DNA from: an uncultured Bacilli bacterium
GTDB lineage: Bacteria; Bacillota_I; Bacilli_A; RF39; UBA660
DNA length: 6,321 nt
Direction of reading: 5' to 3'
Assembly (NCBI GenBank): GCA_944351315.1
Contig: CALVPL010000025.1
Span: 1 to 6,321, forward strand
Part shown: piece by piece, positions 4,892 to 6,321 of the stretch
Position numbering within the stretch: position 1 is the stretch's first letter
Layout of the letters: each line of letters begins with the position of its first letter
Position numbers and translations under genes: made by a program
Notes under the pieces: generated by a model
What the model saw: the letters and a program-made list of their open reading frames with translations, nothing else
What the model was told of the DNA's origin: nothing
The model's database searches: none

Positions 4892-5773
4892 TTAAAACCA
4901 ACCTAAATTAAGAAAATCATTCAAAAAAATCACAATACCAGCAATTATAGCTAGAAAAACAATCACAATTAAAATTCTAATTAATATTTTACTGGCTTTA
5001 CTTTCTTCTATATCATCAAAATCGGCAAAATCATTTTTTCGAAAAGACATACTACTTGTGTAAAAAGAATCATCAATATCTTCATCTAAAGCTTCGTGAA
5101 TCTCCTCTTCTTCTTGTTTAGCCTTTTCTTCTTCTAAAGCTTTGTCAAATTCTTTTGCACCAGCAACTACAGTATTCTCATCTCCACGCAAATCATTTAA
5201 AATATCTAGTGGATCTAGATCTTCTTCCTCTTCTTTTTCTTCTTCTTTATCTAGCTCTTCAGATACATTTTTAATTGCTTTACTTTGAGTTTCATTCAAA
5301 TTAATAGTTTGAATTAAATCCAACAATTCTTCTTTCGTTTTTTCATCAGCTGCTTTTCCTTTTCTCTCTGGAGCATCTACTTCAAGATTTTTTAAAATAT
5401 CATACTGCGTATCTCGTACTTTTTTTAAACGTTCTCTTTGATAATCAACTTCTTTTTCCTCACGTGCTCTTTCTAAAATTGCATTGATATCATATTCTTT
5501 TGTTTTTTCAATCTCTGGTTCTTCTTCCTCTAAAACATCTAATTTCAAGGATCTTCTTTTTGGAACTTCTTGATAATTCTTTTCTAAAATATCTTTTAAT
5601 TTATTTATATCAATTTGAGATTCATTATTTCCTATCACTTTAGCATTACTACCAATATCAAAATTTTCAATCTCACTTTGTTTTATTTCTTCATACAATT
5701 CATTATTTTTTGCAGTTCTTCGAGGAGCAAAACTAGGTGTCTCATCATAATACTTATTAATTCTTGTTTTCAT
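4892..5773 (-). CDS. Uncharacterised acidic coiled-coil protein with C-terminal membrane anchor
   Basis: A 293-aa protein that I do not recognise. It is highly charged, with a basic N-terminus (KTRINKYYD, APRRT), long helical and coiled-coil stretches, and acidic runs at 82-86, 173-186 and 221-233. A well-ordered central block (about 94-131, YDINAILERAREEKEVDYQR then DTQYDILKNL) looks like the conserved core. A single hydrophobic helix at 262-284, then NDFLNLGWF, anchors it by the C-terminus, so most of it should be cytoplasmic. ATG 5773 has the ribosome binding site GAAAGGAT (5788-5781). It is transcribed alone, has its own terminator, and is divergent from the ferredoxin gene. A structural or scaffolding role at the membrane is possible but unproven. 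Confidence 0.75.
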   Translation of the reverse strand: MKTRINKYYDETPSFAPRRTAKNNELYEEIKQSEIENFDIGSNAKVIGNNESQIDINKLKDILEKNYQEVPKRRSLKLDVLEEEEPEIEKTKEYDINAILERAREEKEVDYQRERLKKVRDTQYDILKNLEVDAPERKGKAADEKTKEELLDLIQTINLNETQSKAIKNVSEELDKEEEKEEEEDLDPLDILNDLRGDENTVVAGAKEFDKALEEEKAKQEEEEIHEALDEDIDDSFYTSSMSFRKNDFADFDDIEESKASKILIRILIVIVFLAIIAGIVIFLNDFLNLGWF

Positions 5774-5794
5774 AATTCTGATCCTTTCATACTA

Positions 5795-5823
5795 AATATA
5801 ACATATTTTGACATTTTTGGAAA
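5795..5823 (-). promoter_or_regulatory. Promoter of the acidic coiled-coil gene
   Basis: On the minus strand TGTTATATT (5803-5795) is an extended -10 with TATATT. TTTCCA (5823-5818) lies 17 bp upstream as a partial -35. The predicted start near 5788 coincides with the first base of the ribosome binding site and gives a leader of about 15 nt. Confidence 0.5.
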
Positions 5824-5833
5824 TGCATATTGA

Positions 5834-5863
5834 TTGATTTTTTGAACTTTTTATGTTTATAAT
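5834..5863 (+). promoter_or_regulatory. Promoter of the ferredoxin gene
   Basis: -10 TATAAT (5858-5863) is perfect. A partial -35 TTGATT (5834-5839) lies 18 bp upstream. The predicted start is near 5870, the first base of the ribosome binding site GGTGAG (5870-5875), which gives a leader of about 13 nt before ATG 5883. Confidence 0.55.
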
Positions 5864-5882
5864 AAAAATGGTGAGAAATTTT

Positions 5883-6218
5883 ATGAAAAAATTAAAAGTA
5901 TTAACGGATCAATGTATCGGGTGTGGAGCTTGTGTTGGAATTGATCCAGAACACTTTGACTTTAACGAGGATGGACTTTCAAAAGTAATCAATGAAGAAA
6001 ATCTTGAGAGTGAATCTTTACAAGAAGCTATTGAATATTGTCCGGTTGGCATTATCTCAATAGAAAACACGGAAGAAGATGACAGTGAAACGCAAAACAA
6101 CAGTTCTGAAAATTCTTGCAATGAAACACAAAACAAAACTTTTGAAGATTCTTACAATGAAACACAAAACAAAACTTCTGAAAATTCTTTCGAGGAACAA
6201 TCGAGTAGAGGAAAATAA
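5883..6218 (+). CDS. fer: Single-cluster [4Fe-4S] ferredoxin with repeated C-terminal tail, end altered by an intron
   Basis: A small electron-transfer protein of the Bacillus-type ferredoxin family. Residues 1-62 form the complete domain, with cluster ligands Cys11, Cys14, Cys17 (CIGCGAC) and Cys53 (YCPVGII). An acidic surface segment DPEHFDFNEDG follows the first three ligands, as usual in this family. I chose ATG 5883, preceded by GGTGAG at 7 nt; the frame extends upstream to 5853, but that would cover the -10 box. Unlike normal members of about 60-80 aa, it continues into a 45-residue tail containing three 12-residue repeats rich in Asn, Glu, Thr and Ser. The last five codons and the stop lie in what looks like the 3' end of an antisense group II intron, so the original end is missing. 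Redox function should be intact. Confidence 0.88.
   Translation: MKKLKVLTDQCIGCGACVGIDPEHFDFNEDGLSKVINEENLESESLQEAIEYCPVGIISIENTEEDDSETQNNSSENSCNETQNKTFEDSYNETQNKTSENSFEEQSSRGK
6087..6194 (+). repeat. Three tandem 36-bp repeats in the ferredoxin tail
   Basis: Units 6087-6122, 6123-6158 and 6159-6194, each starting GAAAC(G/A)CAAAAC, encode ETQNNSSENSCN, ETQNKTFEDSYN and ETQNKTSENSFE. The second and third units are closest to each other. The period of 36 bp keeps the frame, so copy number can change without a frameshift. The array stops about 6 bp before the inferred intron junction, so more units could once have followed. Confidence 0.9.
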
Positions 6219-6321
6219 ATAAATTATTTTGCCCCTCTCACACCACCGTACGTACGGTTCTCGTATACGGCGGTTCAATTTATATTACAGTATGTACTTT
6301 TTGGTAATGGTCTAGTGGAGA
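6200..6321 (-). mobile_element. Group II intron, 3' end (domains V and VI), partial
   Basis: The minus strand carries a typical domain V: ACCGCCGTA (6274-6266) pairs with TACGGTGGT (6250-6242), an inner helix UACG/CGUA (6265-6262 / 6256-6253) closes a small loop, and a 2-nt CG bulge lies on the 3' side. The bases GUGAGAGG follow, as in many bacterial introns. Domain VI is visible as AGAGG (6238-6234) / CCTCT (6211-6207) extended by AAAATAA/TTATTTT, with an unpaired A at 6206. Counting seven bases from that A gives an end in AT at position 6200, the expected AY intron terminus. The intron runs off the right edge, so its 5' part and any reverse transcriptase are unseen. It lies antisense to the ferredoxin gene and cannot be spliced from its mRNA. 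Confidence 0.82.

Noticed and set aside
5808..5813. Perfect TTGACA on the plus strand upstream of the ferredoxin gene
   Set aside because: No -10 box lies 16-18 bp downstream. The TATAAT at 5858 is far too distant.
6087..6194. 36-bp repeats as a CRISPR array
   Set aside because: The repeats are directly adjacent with no spacers, diverged, and in frame with the ferredoxin gene.
6057..6278. Minus-strand open frame starting MNRRIREPYVRWCERG
   Set aside because: This peptide is the usual false translation of a group II intron domain V and of the ferredoxin repeats. It marks the intron and is not a gene.

Overview
The window is AT-rich and uses ordinary bacterial signals: TATAAT-type promoters, GGAGG/GGTGA ribosome binding sites, hairpin-plus-U terminators, and TAA or TAG stops. 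The gene content points to a low-GC Gram-positive bacterium of the Bacilli or a close relative. YutD-, YutH- and YunB-like proteins next to a NifU C-terminal-domain protein recall the yut-yun part of the Bacillus subtilis chromosome. YutH and YunB are spore-associated families, so the organism probably forms endospores or descends from a spore former. An uncultured gut Bacilli or Erysipelotrichia-like lineage would fit, but the sequence alone does not settle this.

Layout. At the left edge, on the minus strand, lie a Shine-Dalgarno sequence for a gene just outside the window, a tRNA-Leu(UAA) with its own promoter, and a small S1-domain RNA-binding protein (YugI/CvfD type). A compact divergent promoter region follows, then the only plus-strand gene of the left part, a NifU-like scaffold protein. 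It converges on and overlaps a YutH-like gene. Everything from there to about 5.8 kb is on the minus strand. Read in the direction of transcription it is: an acidic coiled-coil tail-anchored protein (5773-4892, own terminator); yunB (4847-4119); a tail-anchored unknown followed 13 bp later by yutD (4083-2955); a two-gene unknown operon with a TAATG junction and a strong terminator (2883-1829); and yutH (1788-862). The plus-strand ferredoxin gene (5883-6218) is divergent from the coiled-coil gene. Its repeat-rich tail runs into the 3' end of a group II intron that lies in antisense orientation and leaves the window on the right.

How the parts relate. The housekeeping genes (S1 protein, NifU, ferredoxin, yutD and the unknown operons) have recognisable -10 boxes only about 12 to 18 nt upstream of the start codon, so their leaders hold little more than a Shine-Dalgarno. 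The two spore-family genes, yutH and yunB, differ. Both lack a Shine-Dalgarno, both sit directly after a terminator U-tract, and both carry the same element (seven T, then CATATRAT) ending 5-6 nt before ATG. This resembles a mother-cell sigma-E -10 box and is the most coherent regulatory idea here. No gene cluster typical of a defence or biosynthetic system is present. The novelty lies in four uncharacterised proteins, the ferredoxin tail and its intron junction, and the promoter architecture.
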